64,000 bases of DNA from Dryas octopetala. Its lineage: Eukaryota > Streptophyta > Magnoliopsida > Rosales > Rosaceae. The notes beneath the pieces were generated by a model that worked only from the letters and a program-made list of their open reading frames with translations, did not search any database and was not told the origin of the DNA. The position numbers and the translations under genes were made by a program. Positions 1 to 12,789 of the stretch are shown in pieces; positions within the stretch are counted from its first letter, which is position 1, and each line of letters starts with the position of its first letter. The stretch lies in contig OY992839.1 in assembly GCA_963921425.1 (NCBI GenBank), forward strand, positions 15,665,409 through 15,729,408. Reading direction: 5' to 3'.

Positions 1-2586
1 AAATTATGAAATGAGGATTTTTCATAATTTTATGGAAGAGATTTGACTATTTTGAGGTCATAAAAAATTAATACTCAGTGAGACGAGTCCGTAGGATTTT
101 TCGGAGAATTATTTGAAGTCCCGAGTTATTTTTGGTGAATTTCCGAAGTTTGTAGAAATTGGAAAATAGGAAGAGAAAAGATACTGATTGGGCAAACAGC
201 CGCCCACGTGGTGCGCTGCCATTCACCCAGCCAAGCTTTCGCGTCGCCCAAGCTGGCACATCGCCCAGTGGGCGCTGACCTAGCATGCACACAAAAGGCT
301 GATGTGTGTCGCATTACACTGAATCATGCCTCTTTTAATCTCAGCCGCACAACATCATTAAAGATGTTTTAATCCTGGCCGTTGATTCCTTTAGAGATCC
401 GATTACAATTGGATAGGTCGCTTTGACCCGCGTATTGACCCATTGAACCATGACCCTTTTACCCGCCGGTTTCACTCGTATTGTCTCACAAAAAACTCGG
501 ATGTATTCGTGATCTGTTTTCCCTTCCCAAACCCGGTTCGGTTTCTTCACTTGTGTTAGTGTGTTTTAGGTGTTTTTGTTTCACGTTGAAAACTTACAAC
601 TTCTTCCCACCCTCTTGTGTCTATAAATAAAGACCCTTGTACCTCATTTTCACTTGCACCACCAAATAGAGTTTGAGAGATATATCTTTACTCTAACTTT
701 GGTTTCTCTTTCTCTCTCTAAAAAGATTATTATTCTTTCTATTCTGGAGCAAGCTCATATTTTTTAGAAAATCTCTCCTAGTAAAATATTTTGAAGTCTT
801 CTCTTGGAGGAGAAGTCTCAAGCTTGGAGAGCTTAGTTTGGAGTCTAGCTAAGGAGATCTACAACCGAGTAAGTGTTCTAACTTTTCTTATTTATTTTCT
901 TAGGCTATTAATTTTAAGTTTACATGCTTAGATTAAGTAAGTAGAATTTATTTATTAATTAAGCATGCCTAGTTTTATTTTGAAGATCTAATTTCTTAAT
1001 TAAACATCAATAACATGTTAAGTTTAGCAAGTTTCAATTGTAGAGATTAAGTTAAATTTAAACTATTATTCGAGCTTAATTAATTAGTGGTTTATTTTGG
1101 AGAAATACTAATTAATTAAGATACTTAGATAGTACTTATGTTTGATTTATTCTAACCTAAATTAAATTATGGAATCCCCTTGAGTTAAAACAATTAGTCA
1201 AGTTATTTGACTTTAATATAAAACTTGAAACTTATAAATACCTAAAAAGTAAAGTTTGTCCACTTAGGTCTAGATTTTCTTAAGAACGTGTGACCCAAGA
1301 GGAATGGTCATTATGAAATTTTGTTGAACTTAACTATTGACTAAGTTGTTGTATGTCAGACACTAAGAACACCAATTACCGAAAGATTTCTTTGTAACAT
1401 GACAAGAAGGAGGATGAACTCGAGACAGATGGGGACGCATAGACAAGAAGAGCATTGGATTCTAGGTAGGGGAATTTATCCTACATTATTGACTATGTAC
1501 TTTGTGTGTGTGCATGATTTTAAATTATTATAACATGTTAATTTCTATGTTTATTATGATTGGTTTGAGAGTAAAGGTAGCATTACTTGTGACCTTGGGT
1601 TCAAGTCCCTAAACCTTCTAGAAGTATTCTAAGTTGTGAAGGGCCTAACCAAGACATTACATTGCTACGTGTGCCAGTGCGAAGCATAAGCTCATAACTT
1701 TTAAGTGGCAGGTGGTATGGTTATTTTATTGAGAATTCCTACCTCTGTTGACCATGACACTCTCACTATGGTAGCTATTTCTTTGATTATAGCTGGCTTT
1801 AGTTGCACCTAATGTGTATCGACCATCAGGTATGAATGATTTGTTATGGATTTGAATGTTAATAATATTGCTGTACAGCCGAGTCTTAAATGTTTTGAAA
1901 AAATTTCAAAGGAAAGGTTTGAAGAACTTATTTTGATGATTTAAAGGTCCGATATAAAATGATTTCCACTATGTTTTTCTCTAGAGAAGAATTTATAGGT
2001 TTTCAAACCTAGCAGAGCTTCCTGAGAGGAAGCTAGCTATGATCGTATGTGATGCGTATCCCCTACATTCTTTTTGTTCCTTATTTATTGGATGTTATGT
2101 AGGTACAAAAGCATGGTAAAGAGACGAACTTGGATGATGGTCGAGCAGAGCAACATAGTGAGACTTGTCAACTACCTGAATTTAATTGGTGATGTCATTT
2201 AATCGTTTTCTCATGTTGAGCATGTTTTAAATGATTTTTCCTCCATTGTTTGGAGATGGTTTTAAGTTATCTACTTTGATATTATGTGTTGCAAAGTTTT
2301 GGAACTTTTATTTTATTCTTGCTGTGTATTTCAAATTTATTAAATTTTTCAAGATTGCAATGAAATACCGTAACCTTGGGTTTTGGTTTTATAAAAAAAT
2401 TTTATTATTACTTCTCAGGTTTCCGCTATTTATTATTTATCTCTGATCCAACCTGTACTAAACCAAAAAGTTTAACCCGCCTTGGGTATATTGGAAAATT
2501 AATATATACTTAATTTAGTAGTATTAATTTCTTGGGGCATTCAAGGTGGGTGCTTTTGTTGCATACACGGGGTTCAGGGTATGACA
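1..2586 (+). mobile_element. LTR of a Ty3-like retrotransposon, left end outside window
   Basis: The region has the layout of a long plant LTR read on the plus strand. A TATA-like CTATAAATAAAG lies near 620, followed by a CT-rich leader (700-730), and it ends in GGGTATGACA at 2586. There is no long open frame, as expected of an LTR. Parts recur elsewhere: 828-1762 at 40566-41502 (direct), 1763-2637 at 41503-42361 (inverted), and the last part at 9585-9942. The left boundary is not in the window, so a solo LTR cannot be told from the end of a full element. The superfamily is inferred from length and terminal sequence only. Confidence 0.55.
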
Positions 2587-4963
2587 AATATCTTATATAA
2601 TAACATATAAGATACAAAAAATTAGAGTTTAGTCCTTATTACATTTCTTTTTTTGACTGAAACCTTATGGGTTTTTTTGGGAAAAAAACAATTTTAGTCC
2701 ATGTGTTTTACCCCAAAAACAAATTTGGTTTATGTGGTTTCCAAACTCTACATTTGGTCCTTCTGTTTTACATTATTTGCAAAAGACACGCATTCTCATT
2801 TTATAACCAAGATGAAATTTTTTTCTCAAATTAAAATAATAAACTGCGAGTTTTACTCAAAAATGATAAAAGATCATGTATGTAACCTTCAATTTGATTT
2901 TAAAAAAAAATTAAAATTTTGAGTTTGTTAAAATTGTCTTCATATTACAAAAACCATAAAAACATGGGGACTAAATGTAGAGTTTTGAAACATGGACCAA
3001 ATCTATTTATGGGGTAAAACACAGGGACTAAAAATGTTTTTTTCCCTTTTTTTTTTTTTTTTTTTAAATAAAGCCCTTGACCATTGCCACGTCAAAGACA
3101 TATATCATCATTTTTTTTATTTTTGAGGGTATAGGGTATGAGTTCACCCTATACTCTCCTAAGGTGTACAATGATATTTGTGGAGGTTACATATTAGGTT
3201 TTAACTCTAAATTTTGGACTCTGACAAACCAGTATCGAGAGCTCAAATAAGAAGCAAAAATGCACTCCCGAATACTTGGCAATGACTGCCGAGCGCTTAG
3301 CGCCTGGTATACGTGAAAGAAAAAAAAATAATAGAACAATATTATGTAACGTAGAATAGTAATAATATATTGGAGTTTATTTAGAATTCTAAAAGCCATA
3401 AAGTTTTAGTCAGTAAAATATAAAATTAAATGACCTGAATGAAAGTCTCCGGCCCTATAAGATATCTAATAAATAAAATATTATATTTTTTTTAACAGAT
3501 TAATATGATTTACATTAACATATTATTCTTTTAATTGGGAACCTGACGAAAACTATTAAAATTAGACTCATGCAGAAAAAAATCTTTTATTTGAGAATGT
3601 TAAATAATATTCAGGTTTGATTTAAAACTTTAAAAGACAAACAAAATTTAGTTTTGTAATTTTAAAACAGAATTCCACGTGGTCAGGATCTTTCAGCTTA
3701 AATTATACTTTTGATGCCCCCATAAATTTAACTCGTGTAAATTTAGTCCTAAAATACAGTTTTTGTGCCTTTTCAACTATTTCAAGGGCTTGTACCAAAA
3801 AAAAAAAAAAAAACCTATTTCAAGGGCTAATGTAATACATTGAATTTTGACTTTAAAAATACAGTAACCAATTTTCACCACATGAAGAATGTGAAGGCAG
3901 AAGGCCAATTGGATAGAGCACCCATATACTACTGAGAGCAATGCAAAATGAGATTTTTTCTTACATATACACAGTAAAAAGATGTGAATGTATAACACTC
4001 CCTCCCTAACAAACAGAAGTTGTATTCTTTGAATAGCATTTACCAGTCTTTGGCATTCTCCTGCGTAAAGTAGACTATAGCAGCCTTTCAGCAAAGTGAT
4101 AAGTGAGCTGAAATAATTTAAATCAGAACCACATTCAAAAAAAGGGCTTTTAATTAAATATTCACAACCTAAGCTTAAAACTTCTCATGATGAGTTTATC
4201 TATGTTACAAACATGCATCATATGTTTATATACGAAAATAGATTTAACAATGAAGAAAATATATATATCTAAGTAGTTAAAAAGTGAATCTGTTAAGATT
4301 GATCTAAGAGTTAAAAATGTATTTGTATATGTGTAACAGTGTAAGTATAGTAAATTTTTTTTTTTACTTAAATAGTAAAACATGAGTCAAAGGTATATGG
4401 TATTGATTATTGATTATTGAAGGTCAAAGATGCCAATCTACTCACCCGGCCCAGGTAAAATAAACATAGGATAGAATTGAACCACTAGAATTTTAGATAA
4501 TCATGAAATCACTATGAATCTTTAGCGCCTGTTAAGGACAAATCTGCTGTCAGTTCAGCATGTCAAAAAAACATATCTTAGAACTTAAATTGTACTTGCT
4601 CTTTTTATTTTATTTTATTTTTTTTCATTTCTTGGATCTTTTGCTTTAGCCTTTAGTTCAATGACTTCAATCAAATGCCTTTTAAATGTTTTAACTAGCT
4701 GGTCCTATTTTCTGAATCTGAAATAATGACAATAAATTTATCAGCTGGAGCCCACAAGAGAGTTCAAGTTAAAGTGATGTGTAGAAAAATCTTAGGCATA
4801 CTCCTAATGGATTCAATCTGAACTCTCCCAAGTCCAAAAGCAAAGTATTGACCTCTGCCCATGAGAATGATATCCAGAAGACCTTAGAAACATTTTTTGA
4901 AGGTGCCCTAAACCCTTCTTGTTCAGTTTACTTTTGGCTTTGATACAGTGGCTCCAAAAGGTG
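2587..4963. repeat. Duplicated block S1, copy 1
   Basis: This block matches 9943-12789 (copy 2) and, in part, 42362-43440 (copy 3), all in direct orientation. It is AT-rich with homopolymer tracts (T run near 3042-3065, A run near 3798-3812) and no credible gene. The right end (about 4915-4965) holds the short sequence that in copies 2 and 3 leads into the AP-3 delta pseudogene. Here the homology stops after GTGAGTGTGCTGT and a different block (4964 onward) is joined. Confidence 0.75.
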
Positions 4964-5022
4964 AGTGTGCTGTGCAAACGATAACCCCCATCAACATTTT
5001 GTGGCTAATTTTGCATTAACAG

Positions 5023-5055
<33 letters not shown>

Positions 5056-6353
5056 GAAATATCCTTGCATTGAGCATTCTATCGATCACAATCAAACCAG
5101 GCCATTCTCCATATGTAACATTCATCAGACGAAAATCACACCAATATCTAATTGTAGTGACATCTAATATCTAATAAGTTGTAAAATACAAGTTGTGGGG
5201 AAAAGAATGGAAAAAAGGGAGCTTTGAAATGCATTTTTGTGTGCTAATGGACCAAAGTGAGATAAGAGAAAAGATACACTGTCACATTCAAAATCTAAGG
5301 GACTGTGACTGGCCAGAAGTTTTTATTCAACTTGGTGTGTAACAAAACAATGAAAAATCAAACTTAAGATTCAGTAGGAATTGACAGTTGACACATAACA
5401 AAACAAAAACAAAATGGAAGTCTTGAAAATATATTTGTCCTGATCCAGGTCAATGTGATACTTGTCTGTCATTCATACAATTGAAACTCAATGGTTATGA
5501 CTATGACTGAGCAAAAACCTTCAAGACATGATTCCCCCAAAAAAAATTTCAAATTTGAATACTTTAGATCATAGACTTGGAAATAAAATGAAGCTTAGGT
5601 TCATTAATAAGGATACCCAAGTCTGGTGTAACTTAATATTTGAAGCTTGCAAAACAAGAAAGATTTGCATTATTATGTAAAAGAAGATGCCTCAGTTCGG
5701 ATTGCCAGCTCACCGCAGTTCTTTCCTCAGAAATCATTGTTTCTTGTGAAGGCACTGCCAACAAAACACAATAATAACAATGGTGTTAATAACTGATGAA
5801 AAATCAAATTTTTAACTAATATCAGTAACAAGCAGCTAATAGATTAGAAATGAGGACGAAGAACTGGAGACTGGGGTATGCAAGCATTGTGCACTTTCAT
5901 CTATTCAATAAAAGCCAATAGACCAAATGAAAATAAATTAGAAACTCAATAATTGTCAACTATGGTCTGAAACACATACGGTGGTGCAAATTTAAAAGTA
6001 GAGTATATATTTAAAGGACTATCTGCACATGCAGTGTTGCAAATTTTGTTCAAATTTAAGAATGACACCTAACAACAATTTTCAGTTTTGAAGAACAAAA
6101 AATTGGTTTGAGAACAAAGAGATCTTAGCTAATTTATTCACAGCTAAATCAAAGTTCACATACCCATGTAGATAGAAGGCATAGATAATTACATTGTCCA
6201 GGTGAAGAAACAGTATTCAATTGATAGACACCCTTATCAAAACAAACTAATACTGTCCGGCACAAGCCCATTCTTTCTTGTCCAGCAGAGTAAGCAGGAA
6301 ATTAAAAAGGTGGTAGGCAGCCTTAGAAAAGGCTGCCATTGAATCTACAAGAG
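4964..6353. repeat. Duplicated block M, copy 1
   Basis: Nearly identical to 38727-40293, in direct orientation. It begins with the same tail (GCAAACGATAACCCC against CCAAACGATAACCCC), followed by an A run of about 35 (5021-5054), which in copy 2 is an A/TA tract. It lacks about 34 bp present at 39380-39413 and about 190 bp present at 39993-40160 of copy 2. The missing 190 bp contain the best coding-like stretch of copy 2 (minus strand), so any gene here is broken. The minus-strand exon-like stretch near 6250-6345 is kept. Confidence 0.75.
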
Positions 6354-7150
6354 GCCAGTGACGGATGTACACTGTGGGCTAGGTGGGCTATAGCCCACAC
6401 CATATTTAAAAAATAATAATAATACACCCACATTTTTTGCCCATCCCACCCAATGAAAAAAAAAAAAAAAAAAAAAAAAGAAAAAAAAGTTTCCTAAATT
6501 TCTCTTTGCCTCTCCATCCCTCACTGGTAGACCTGGCAAACGAGTCGTTTTTTGCGGGTTTGGGTCAAACACGACACGACCCGTTAAGCAACGGGTGACA
6601 AAAACCTCAACACGAACACGAACACGACACGAATTAAAACGGGTGAGCACGACATGACCCGTTCAACCTGTTAAAAATTACTATTTTTTAAACGCACTTA
6701 TAATTAATATATATCTTACAATAAATAAAAAATTATAGCCTAAAATTCAGTCCAAAGTTCCAAAATAAATAATAGGATTAACAGCCCAAAATTCAAAACA
6801 AAGTTCTAAAATAAATAACAACCCAAACTTTAATACAAATTATACAATGTTCCAAAATTAAATACAATGTTCCAAAATTACAGCAAAAGAGAAAACAAAC
6901 AAGTAAATGAAATTATGAAATATCTGATGCACATGAAGACTCAAAATCTTTCAGGCTTCTAGTCATAATAGAAATATCTTCCAGACTTTCACAACAAGAA
7001 CTTCTCTAATTCTTCCCTGAAACAGAACACATATGAGATGAGATACAATGCCTTTCAATTGCATCAATCATCAATAGAAATATTACAGCCACAACAATAG
7101 AAATACAGGCTATACATCACCTTTCATCAATCAATAGATACAATACCTTT
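6354..7150. mobile_element. hAT-like transposon remnants
   Basis: Homology with block M copy 2 stops exactly where CAGTGACGGATG begins, a terminus typical of hAT-type elements. It is followed by a GGGCTATAGCCC palindrome and an A run. A second hAT-like signature follows at 6530-6670: repeated CACGACACGACCCGTT-type motifs around TGGCAAACGAGTCG. I found no matching right end or 8-bp target duplication, so these are nested or truncated pieces. No coding frame is credible. Confidence 0.35.
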
Positions 7151-9584
7151 CTAATTTTTTTTAGAATGTGTCGTCACTGCGACCATTGCCTCCGCCGCTT
7201 GTGGCGGCGGGTCAGCGGTCATTTGTTTCATTTTGCCCAAATTGAATTTCTAGAAGACCCTCTGTGGTTATTTGGTGAGTTCTGTGAAATTTCTGTGTTG
7301 TTTAAGGCCGGGCAGCCACCGTGAGTAGTGATTACCGCCCATTTCAGTCGTTTAGCGGCCATTTGTGAACCCTGGATATTGAATTGTTGGTTGTCTGATC
7401 TTAACAGGTATACGGGCTCGGGAAACCTCATTCCCGATGCCGTTATGCTGCCGGATTTGATATCCGAGCAATGGTGCCGTGAAGGAGCATTAGTTATAAA
7501 TATTTATGTTGAGTTGTTTTCAATTGAGTATAAGTATTACTCATAAAAATTGCTGTTACTGTGGGATACAATGATGTGAATTTTGGTGTGCATGGAATTT
7601 GTTTATTTGATTGAATTGATGCTATTTTGGTTATGATGTGGTGTTTTGAGATTATTTTGGAATGATATAAATTGTTGGGGATGCATAACGGATGCATGAG
7701 ATTAAATTGAGAAATTGATTTCTTTGAGATAATTTGGGTATTGGATTATGATTTACAAGATTATTTGATAATGTGAACTACTCGGCATAAAAAAGAATTG
7801 AATATTATGTCATTATTATTCTTTTGGGTGATTTGAAAGGACGAGTATCTGGATGACTTGGTGTTGAATTGTGATATGTCATTATTATTTGATAGTCTAA
7901 GCATGATGAATGGTATCCTTCTTGTTGAAAGGAAGTTTTGAAAAGATGAAAAGCATTCTGAAAAGAATTGATTTGAAAAGAAGTAATGCACTGATATTTA
8001 ATTGCACTTGATGAGTGAAATGGAATGATGTGGAAATTTGAAAGAAATGTATTTATGTGAAAGGAAATTGGAAGTTGATGATAAAATGGTAGACTGGTTG
8101 CCCAAGTTTGAAAAGTAAGCAGGGACTGTATCTCCCTTGGGTGAAAGATCCTAAACTCGATCAAGATCCGCTAGTGCGCGGTGTACTCGGTTGCCTTAAT
8201 CCGAGGCGGTTAGTCGTGACCGTCGATGAAAGCTCGTAAATACAATTGGTGTAATCGGTGGCCTTAATCCGAGGCGGTTAGTTGTGACCGTCGATGAAAG
8301 CTCGTAAATACGACTGGTGTACTTGGTAGCCTTAATCCGAGGCGGTTAGTCGTGACTGTCAATGAAAGCTTGTAAACACGACACTGGGCCAAATGACCAG
8401 GGCAATGGTAAAAAGGAAAGAAGATGAATCGATATAAATGGATTAATCTGGTTTCTTTTCTTCTGATTTTAGAATGTAAATGGAATAAATTGAAATGATG
8501 AGTGTGGGGAGCGAATAAGGTTTACATTGTTTGACATGTGGACAAACTCCAGAATTTGTTCTGATAACGTTTCTGGGCTGATAGTGCACTATATGGATTG
8601 CTATGGATTGTCCATTTGATTGATAATATCCTGATGTTATTAACTTTATAAGGGAATACATATTGATTTGTTGCTGAGTCATTTAATTAGATCATTGTGA
8701 ATTGCCATGGTTGAATTGGTGATGTTGATGGTTTTGCTGATTGGGGATTGATAATTGAATACATGATTAAATGAATTTAATTTAGGTTGGTTTTGTTGAT
8801 TGTGATATATGATGACTCGGTTAATTATAATTTCGGTATATTGAATCAAATGGTAGGTCTGGGATGGAATTGATGATATATTCAATATGAATTGAATAAT
8901 TGGATTATTAAAGAATGTTAATGTTCTTGTTGTTGGTGATTTGTGATTTGTGATGGCTGTAATTGATTTGATTGATGATGTTTTACTATTAATTGGATAA
9001 GTGGATTGTTGTGGAATGTTTGTTGGTTTTACTGATTGTGGGGTGCAAATGAGAAGAAAATGAACTGGCAAAAAGAGAAAGGAATAAATTAGCATGAGTT
9101 ATTTGATTTATGTTGGGCATTTGAGATTGGATTGAGAAATAAATTAACATGAATGAATTGTTTCATGTTGGCTATTTGAAGCTTAATTTAGAAAAGGTGA
9201 TTTGTGAGTACACTTGTGTTTTATAGTTGAATTATGAATTTCATGAGTAAATTTTAGTTAGTATTATGGACTTTTGATTGTTTATTTTGAGGAAACGTGA
9301 GTTATTTCTTATTTCATTATTTAGGGAGTCAGTGTGGAGAGGACAAGGCAGTGGGACCCGACTAAACAATTTAACTTGTATTTGTATTTATTTTTGGCTC
9401 ATTAATTGTATTTTAAATATTAGCTTCCGCAAGTAAAATATATTTGTAATAAATTCGGGTTTTAAATTTTTAATAGGCTTATGTATTTTAGGGAATTTGA
9501 GAATACAATGTTAGGCAGTCAGCTGTTGTACTCTTGAAATCCTTAAAGTACGTGCCGCATGTGCCCAGGGTTCGGGGCGTGGCA
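7151..9584. mobile_element. Probable LTR remnant with internal tandem repeats
   Basis: This is a TG-rich, non-coding stretch that ends in GTTCGGGGCGTGGCA at 9584, resembling the 3' end of plant LTRs, and is joined directly to a piece of the window-edge LTR. It contains a threefold 68-bp repeat (8181-8384). Minus-strand open frames of up to 138 codons here are rich in Ile, Ser, Asn and Thr and look like complements of TG-rich DNA, not genes. The left boundary is not defined. Confidence 0.4.
8181..8384. repeat. 68-bp tandem repeat, three copies
   Basis: Units begin at 8181, 8249 and 8317. Each carries CCTTAATCCGAGGCGGTTAG, then GTGAC(C/T)GTC and GAAAGCT(C/T)GTAAA. Differences between units are a few bases. 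There are no spacers of CRISPR type; the units abut. The array lies inside the probable LTR remnant. Confidence 0.9.
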
Positions 9585-9942
9585 TAGTAAGGTTCCCTGA
9601 GGGGAAGCTATGATCGAATGTGATGTGTATCCCCTACATTTTTTTTGTTCCTTATTTATTAGATGTTTTATAGGCACAAAGCACGGTAAAGAGACGAATT
9701 TGGATGAAGGTCGAGCAGAGCAACATGTGAGGCTTGTCAACTACCTTAATTTAATTGGTGATGTCATTTAATCGTTTTCCGCTATTTATTATTTATCTCT
9801 GATCCAACTTGTACTAAACCAAAAAGTTTAACCCGCCTTGGGTATATTGGAAAATTAATATATACTTGATTTAGTGGTATTAATTTCTTAGGGCATTCTA
9901 GGTGGCTGCTTTTGTTGCATACCCGGGATTTAGGATGTGACA
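9585..9942 (+). mobile_element. Internally deleted LTR piece (third copy)
   Basis: It matches the window-edge LTR at about 2012-2215, then jumps to about 2425-2586, so roughly 210 bp are missing. It ends in GGATGTGACA, the counterpart of GGGTATGACA at 2586. It precedes block S1 copy 2 just as the longer LTR precedes copy 1, so LTR and S1 were duplicated together. Confidence 0.75.
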
Positions 9943-11567
9943 AATATAATATATATATAAGATACAAAAAATTAGAGTTTAGTCCTTATTATATATATAT
10001 ATATATATTTTTTTTTTACTAAAACCTTATGGGTTTTTTTTTTTGGGAAAAAAACAATTTTAGTCCATGTGTTTTACCCCAAAAACAAATTTGGTTTATG
10101 TGGTTTCAAAACTCTACATTTGGTCCTTCTGTTTTATATTATTTGCAAAAGACATTCTCATTTTATAACTAAGATGAAATTTTTTTCTCAAATTAAAACT
10201 AATAAACTGCGAGTTTTACTAAAAAATGATAAAAGATCATGTATGTAACCTCCAATTTGATTTTAAAAAAAATTAAAATTTTGAATTCGTTAAAATTGTC
10301 TTCATATTGCAAAAACCATAAAAACACAGGGACCAAATGTAGAGTTTTGAAACATGGACCAAATCTGTTTATGGGGTAAAACACAGGGATTAAAAATGTT
10401 TTTTCCCCCCCCCCTTTTTTTTTTTTTTTTAAATAAAGCCCTTGACCACTGCCACGTCAAAGAAATATATCATCATTTTTTTATTTTTGAGGATATAGGG
10501 TATGGGTTCACCCTATACTTTCCTAGGGAGTAGAATGATGTTTGTGGAGGTTGCATATTAGATTTTAACTCTAAATTTTGGACTCTGACAAACCAGTATC
10601 GAGGGTTCAAATAAGAAGCAAAAATGCACTCCCGAACACTTGGCAATGGCTGTCGAGTGCTTAGCGCCTGGTATACGTGAAAAAAAGAAAAAACTAATAG
10701 AACAATATTATGTAACGTAAAATAGTTATAATATTATTGGAGTTTATTTAGAATTCTAAAAGCCATAAGATTTTAATCAATAAAATATAAAATTAAATAA
10801 CCTGAATGAAAGTCTTCCTATAAGATATCTAATAAATAAAATATTATATATTTTTTTAACATATTAATATGATTTACATTAACACATTATTCTTTTGGGA
10901 AGCTGACGCAAACTATTAAAATTAGACTCGTGCATATAAAAAAAATATTTTATTTGAGAATTTTAAATAATATTCAGGTTTGATTTAAAACTTTAAAAGA
11001 CAAACAAAATTTAGTTTTGTAATTTTAAAACAGAATTTCATGTGGTCAGGATCTTTCAGCTTAAATTATACTTTTGATGCCCCCATAAATTTAACTCGTG
11101 TAAATTTGGTCCTAAAATACAGTTTTTGTGCCTTTTCAACTATTTTCAAGGGCTTGTACCAAAAAAAAAAAAAAAAAAGGTATGTCAAGGGCCAATGTAA
11201 TACATTGAATTTTGACTTTAAAAATACAGTAACCAATTTTCACCACATGAAGAATGTGAAGGCAGAAGGCCAATTGGATAGAGCACGCATATACCATTGT
11301 TAGGACACTTATAATGAGAGCAATGCAAAATGAGATTTTTTCTTACATATACACAGTAAAAAGTTGTATTCTTTGAATAGCATTTACCAGTCTTTGGCAT
11401 TCTCCTGCGTAAAGTAGTCTATAACAGCCTTTCAGCAAAGTGATAAGTGAGCTGAAGTAATTTAAATCAGAACCACATGCAAAATAGGGCTTCTAATTAA
11501 ATATTCACAACCTAAGCTTAAAACTTCCATATGTTTATATACGAAAATAGATTTAACAATGAAGAAA

Positions 11568-11598
<31 letters not shown>

Positions 11599-12789
11599 CA
11601 GGCTCCTTCTATTGAGGTATACCTCAACTTATTTATGTTGAGGTATGACCTTGTTGGGGCCCACACAAGTCGTTTTGTGTCGATCCGAACCATTTATTTT
11701 TTACATCTTCATTAATAGATCATCTTTACAAAAAATTAACCAAATCGGAAATCATTTGCTTATCTAACTTTGATAAAACAAATGAACGGTTTCATTGAAA
11801 ATATTTGGTTCGTCTATTTATTTGATCAAAGTTAGATAGGCGCGCAAATGATTTTCGATTTGGTTAATTTTTTGCAGGAATGATCTATCAATAAAGATGT
11901 ACAAAATGAACAATTCGGATCGGCACAAAACGACTCGTGTGGGCCACAACAAGGTCATACCTCAACATAAATAAGTTGAGATATACCTCAATAAAAGGAG
12001 CTTGTATATATATATATATATATATTTTCTTCATTGTTAAATCTATTTTCATATATAAACATATGGTAGTTTTAAGTTTAGGTTGTGAATATTTAATTAG
12101 AAGCGCTTATATATATATATATATAGTTAAAAAGTGAATCCGTTAACACTAATTGAAGAGTTAAAAATATATTTTTGTATGCGTAAGTATAGTAAAATTT
12201 TTTTTTACTTAAATAGTAAAACATGAGTCAAGGTATATGGTATTGATTATTGAAGGTCAAAGATGCCAATCTACTCACCCGGCCCAGCTAAAATAAACAT
12301 AGGATAAAATTGAACCACTATAATTTTAGATAATCATGAGGATTACTATGAATCTTTAGCGTCTGTTAAGGACCAATCTGCTGCCATTTCAGCATGTCAA
12401 AAAAACATATCTGAGAACTTAAATTGTACTTGCACAGTTGCACTTTTTATTTTATTTATTTTTTGTCATTTCTGGGATCTTTTGCTTTAGCCTTTAGTTC
12501 AATCAAATGCCTTTTAAATGTTTTAACTAGCTAGTCCTATTTTCTGAATCTGAAATATTGACAATAAATTTATCAGCTGGAGCCCACAATTAAAGTGATG
12601 CGTAGAAAAATCTTAGGCATACTCCTAATGGATTCAATCTGAAGTCTCCCAAGTCCAAAAGCAAAGTATTGACCTCTGCCTATGAGAATGATATCTAGAA
12701 GACCTTAGAAACATTTTTTTAATTAAGGTGCCCTGACTAAACCCTTCTTGTTCAGTTTACTTTTGGCTTTGATACAGTGGCTCCAAAAG
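9943..12789. repeat. Duplicated block S1, copy 2
   Basis: Direct copy of 2587-4963, with indels in homopolymers, TA microsatellites (9990-10008, 11570-11598, 12006-12026, 12110-12124) and a large extra palindrome (11489-12104) absent from copies 1 and 3. It leads at its right end into the AP-3 delta pseudogene. No gene is recognised inside. Confidence 0.75.
11489..12104. repeat. 616-bp palindrome: MITE plus mirrored flanking DNA
   Basis: A MITE occupies about 11599-12004. Its ends are CAGGCTCCTTCTATTGAGG on the left and the near-complement CCTCAATAAAAGGAGCTTG on the right, and the arms pair over most of its length around a centre near 11796. The pairing continues beyond the MITE: host sequence 11489-11568 (TTCTAATTAAATATTCACAA and onward) reappears reversed at 12027-12104. 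Copies 1 and 3 of S1 hold the left flank once and no MITE, so the mirrored flank was created with or after the insertion. Confidence 0.85.

Noticed and set aside
70..110. Hammerhead-ribozyme-like GACGAGTCC in the LTR
   Set aside because: The conserved CUGAUGA and GAAA core elements are missing at the right positions.
1563..1620. tRNA- or SINE-like B box (GGTTCAAGTCC)
   Set aside because: No A box at the right spacing and no cloverleaf; it lies inside the LTR and is copied with it.
2231..2446. 71-codon frame repeated at 41684-41899
   Set aside because: Conserved only because the LTR is duplicated; hydrophobic composition from T-rich DNA with no domain.
5021..5054. Long A run as the tail of a LINE or processed gene
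   Set aside because: No reverse-transcriptase or processed coding sequence precedes it. The paralogue has an A/TA tract at the same site, so it is a microsatellite.
8181..8384. Regular repeats that might be taken for a CRISPR array
   Set aside because: Units abut without unique spacers, and the genome is a plant nucleus.
8679..9095. 138-codon minus-strand frame
   Set aside because: Rich in Ile, Asn, Ser and Thr because the plus strand is TG-rich. No domain and no conservation.
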